This document shows, piece by piece, positions 50,647 through 52,059 of a stretch of 52,059 nt of DNA. The notes below the pieces were generated by a model. The model was not told the origin of the DNA, searched no databases, and was given only the letters and a program-made list of their open reading frames with translations. The position numbers and the translations under genes are program-made. Source of the DNA: Bacteroidales bacterium UBA1714 (lineage in GTDB: Bacteria; Bacteroidota; Bacteroidia; Bacteroidales; Paludibacteraceae); the NCBI GenBank assembly GCA_002317295.1, contig DCIY01000015.1, positions 38,482-90,540 of the forward strand, in the 5' to 3' direction. Every line of letters starts with the position of its first letter. The first letter of the stretch is position 1.

Positions 50647-51570
50647 TTATTGGTTATAGCGTTCAACTAATGTGGCTATTTCATCTCTTACTTCGTCTCG
50701 CAGCCACTTTGGAGAAAGTATTTCCACATCCCCACCATAGGATAACAACTCTTTACGGAACTCATAGTTGGGAATAAGGAAGAATCGGAATATCGAGTAA
50801 TCTTCATTTCTCTCTATTTCCTCCTGCGAGGTATGAAGGGGTAATGAACGGAAATAATGGGCCTGGTATACATCGACCTTGACATCTACAAACTCCAACT
50901 TCTCTTCTACTACTGAAATGCCATAGACTTTACTGAAATACTCTTCCCCATCAAACTTCTTGGGAATATGGTAATTATCGTCCGTTGCTTCGACTGCAAC
51001 CACGCGATCCAGCGAATAGATGCGCAAATCTTTATACACATCACTCTTGGCCACCATGTACCATCGTTGACGAAATACCTTCACGCAGTAAGGTGAAACC
51101 ACATAGGTGTACGGGGTCTGACTATTGAAACTCCGGTAGGTAAGGTTAATCTTTACCTTATCACGCATGGCCTCAATGATAGGCGTCAAAAACTTGTGCC
51201 CGGAAGGAATATTCTCAAACAGAATTTGCTTCCTAAGGGAATGACTCTCGTTGATGAGATGATTGACAGCAAAGGTATTCACCAGCCATTGACGAACTCC
51301 GGCCTGCTTTAGGTCTTCGGCATCTTCTATGTAGTAGGAGCGTCCGAGGGCGCGGTCGCACTTAATATTAATTTGGAACAACGCCTGTATACCATCTTTC
51401 CAGTTATGGAAAGTACGCTCAGGAATCTCAGGATGGTGGTCAGGATTAACCGTATCATTACGATACCACTTGCGATTGATTTCTTCGCGGGTGATGTGCC
51501 CAGCGGTATAAATGACATCGGCTAACCAGATGTAACAGCGCAGCAAATATGCGGTCGACTCTTTTCTCAC
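50647..51570 (-). CDS. WYL-domain transcriptional regulator
   Basis: This 307-residue protein has an N-terminal winged-helix-like region (residues about 1-100) and a WYL domain (about 125-205, where the motif appears as VFRQRWYMVAKSDVYKDLRIYSLDRV near residue 164). WYL proteins sense nucleotides or nucleic acids and often regulate defence or DNA-repair genes. The predicted start is GTG at 51570, 10 nt after the probable transcript start; no ATG is better placed. It has a fine promoter at 51587-51618. The UDG-like gene downstream is a plausible target, which is an inference from position only. Confidence 0.88.
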   Translation of the reverse strand: MRKESTAYLLRCYIWLADVIYTAGHITREEINRKWYRNDTVNPDHHPEIPERTFHNWKDGIQALFQINIKCDRALGRSYYIEDAEDLKQAGVRQWLVNTFAVNHLINESHSLRKQILFENIPSGHKFLTPIIEAMRDKVKINLTYRSFNSQTPYTYVVSPYCVKVFRQRWYMVAKSDVYKDLRIYSLDRVVAVEATDDNYHIPKKFDGEEYFSKVYGISVVEEKLEFVDVKVDVYQAHYFRSLPLHTSQEEIERNEDYSIFRFFLIPNYEFRKELLSYGGDVEILSPKWLRDEVRDEIATLVERYNQ

Positions 51571-51586
51571 GGCTTCAAAATTTATG

Positions 51587-51618
51587 CAAAATTACTGTTT
51601 TTTATTGATGTACGCAAA
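51587..51618 (-). promoter_or_regulatory. Promoter of the WYL gene
   Basis: Minus strand: -33 TTTG (51615-51618, TTTGCGTACAT), 20 bp, -7 TAATTTTG (51587-51594). Confidence 0.8.
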
Positions 51619-51642
51619 TTTTTTAGGGCAAATTTTTAGAAA

Positions 51643-52011
51643 TTAGTCAAACGAAGGTTTTCTGATAATAGGTGCCAGGTAAGAATCATCGTAAAGCCCT
51701 TTTGCTTTTGCCAGTACCATGAGAACACCATATATTTGCCAAAAATGTTGTCCATGTGCCTTATTGGCATAATTGTTTTGCCATTCAACTTCTGTATGAT
51801 GTAAATGATGAGAATATTCATGAATAGCAATCTCTTTGCATACATTATCATCTCCCCAATGATCGTAGATGATAATTCTATTTTGACCAACAAAATAGGA
51901 ACCCTTATGTTTCCTGGTTTTTCGATGGCTTACTTGAACTGAGATTGGCGTATGACAGGGATATATTTCCTGCAAAAATTGAACAAAATAGGAAGGTGGT
52001 AGTTTAGTCAT
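51643..52011 (-). CDS. SprT-like zinc metallopeptidase-fold protein
   Basis: This 122-residue protein has the zincin motif H64-E-Y-S-H68 within IAIHEYSHHLHH, and a further histidine in HGQHFW (H86 or H89) that fits the third ligand of SprT/SprTN-like or related small metalloproteases. It is shorter than typical SprT (about 150-165), lacking the C-terminal zinc ribbon. SprT-domain proteins in eukaryotes cleave proteins crosslinked to DNA; bacterial functions are mostly unproven. The promoter is not clear (a TAACTTTT at 52027-52034 is only a partial match). It lies in the AT-richer accessory segment upstream of the WYL gene. Confidence 0.72.
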   Translation of the reverse strand: MTKLPPSYFVQFLQEIYPCHTPISVQVSHRKTRKHKGSYFVGQNRIIIYDHWGDDNVCKEIAIHEYSHHLHHTEVEWQNNYANKAHGQHFWQIYGVLMVLAKAKGLYDDSYLAPIIRKPSFD

Positions 52012-52059
52012 AATAAAATCAATATTAAAAGTTACGGTCTATAGGTCAAAACGCAGTCT

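Overview
The window comes from a chromosome of a Bacteroidota species, most likely an anaerobic member of the Bacteroidales. Four things point there. Promoters are of the Bacteroidetes type (-33 TTTG, -7 TAnnTTTG), and the spacing is exactly 20 bp in almost every case. Several families are typical of the phylum: a BT_3928-like DoxX protein beside a DUF1599 protein, a TGS-domain nucleoside kinase, a PorZ-like type IX secretion component, and a SPOR protein beside folE. Kdo/lipid A genes (waaA, kdsA, kpsF) show a Gram-negative envelope. Coding density is high, mostly housekeeping genes in tight operons with ATGA or TAATG overlaps. I see no prophage, CRISPR array or complete insertion sequence.

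Layout. 0-2 kb: a fucose-isomerase-like protein and an EamA transporter. 2-2.75 kb: a gene-free stretch of inverted repeats, a hairpin array and a possible insertion-sequence end. 2.8-5.4 kb (minus): a sugar-binding lipoprotein behind tRNA-Ala(GGC), then rmlD and rmlC for dTDP-rhamnose. 5.6-10.2 kb (minus): a giant secreted amidase and a small beta-propeller protein. 10.3-20.1 kb (plus): waaA, hisS, DUF1599, DoxX-like, tpiA, gamma carbonic anhydrase, pyrH, frr, an Omp85-type barrel, rsgA, hpt. 20.1-22.4 kb (minus): a serine hydrolase and a dicarboxylate symporter. 22.5-24.8 kb (plus): a sugar kinase, a CDF exporter and tRNA-Pro(GGG). 24.9-30.6 kb (minus): a secreted repeat protein, rmuC, tRNA-Pro(CGG), an AraC regulator and an outer-membrane protein. 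30.7-35.1 kb (plus): aspA-rdgB-porZ. 35.1-39.2 kb (minus): symporter, nucleoside kinase, SPOR, folE. 39.3-41.4 kb: GH20 hexosaminidase. 41.4-46.4 kb (minus): gyrB, LOG protein, GH16-like protein, kdsA, kpsF. 46.8-49.3 kb: a DUF4143 remnant and a GH3 glycosidase. 49.6-52.0 kb (minus): an AT-richer accessory segment with a WYL regulator, a UDG-like protein, a SprT-like metallopeptidase and a small orphan.

Themes. Envelope work dominates: kdsA and kpsF make the Kdo that WaaA transfers; rmlC/rmlD make rhamnose; a barrel of Omp85 type and PorZ belong to outer-membrane export; two large secreted proteins carry similar C-terminal tails that could be type IX sorting signals. Scavenging enzymes (GH20, GH3, a NahK-like kinase, symporters) fit a host- or polymer-associated anaerobe.

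The most unusual signal is in the spaces between genes. Several gaps hold arrays of short hairpins whose stems differ in sequence while linker or loop is fixed: hairpin + TACGACAC at 2.54 and 46.4 kb, hairpin + TACAGTTTAGAG at 15.5 kb, and a 6-bp variable stem around a fixed AATTT loop, four copies, at 49.4 kb. Other gaps hold short tandem repeats. Two minus-strand promoter-to-terminator units without genes (about 5.45-5.54 and 27.03-27.18 kb) look like small RNAs. All calls were made by eye, without database searches.
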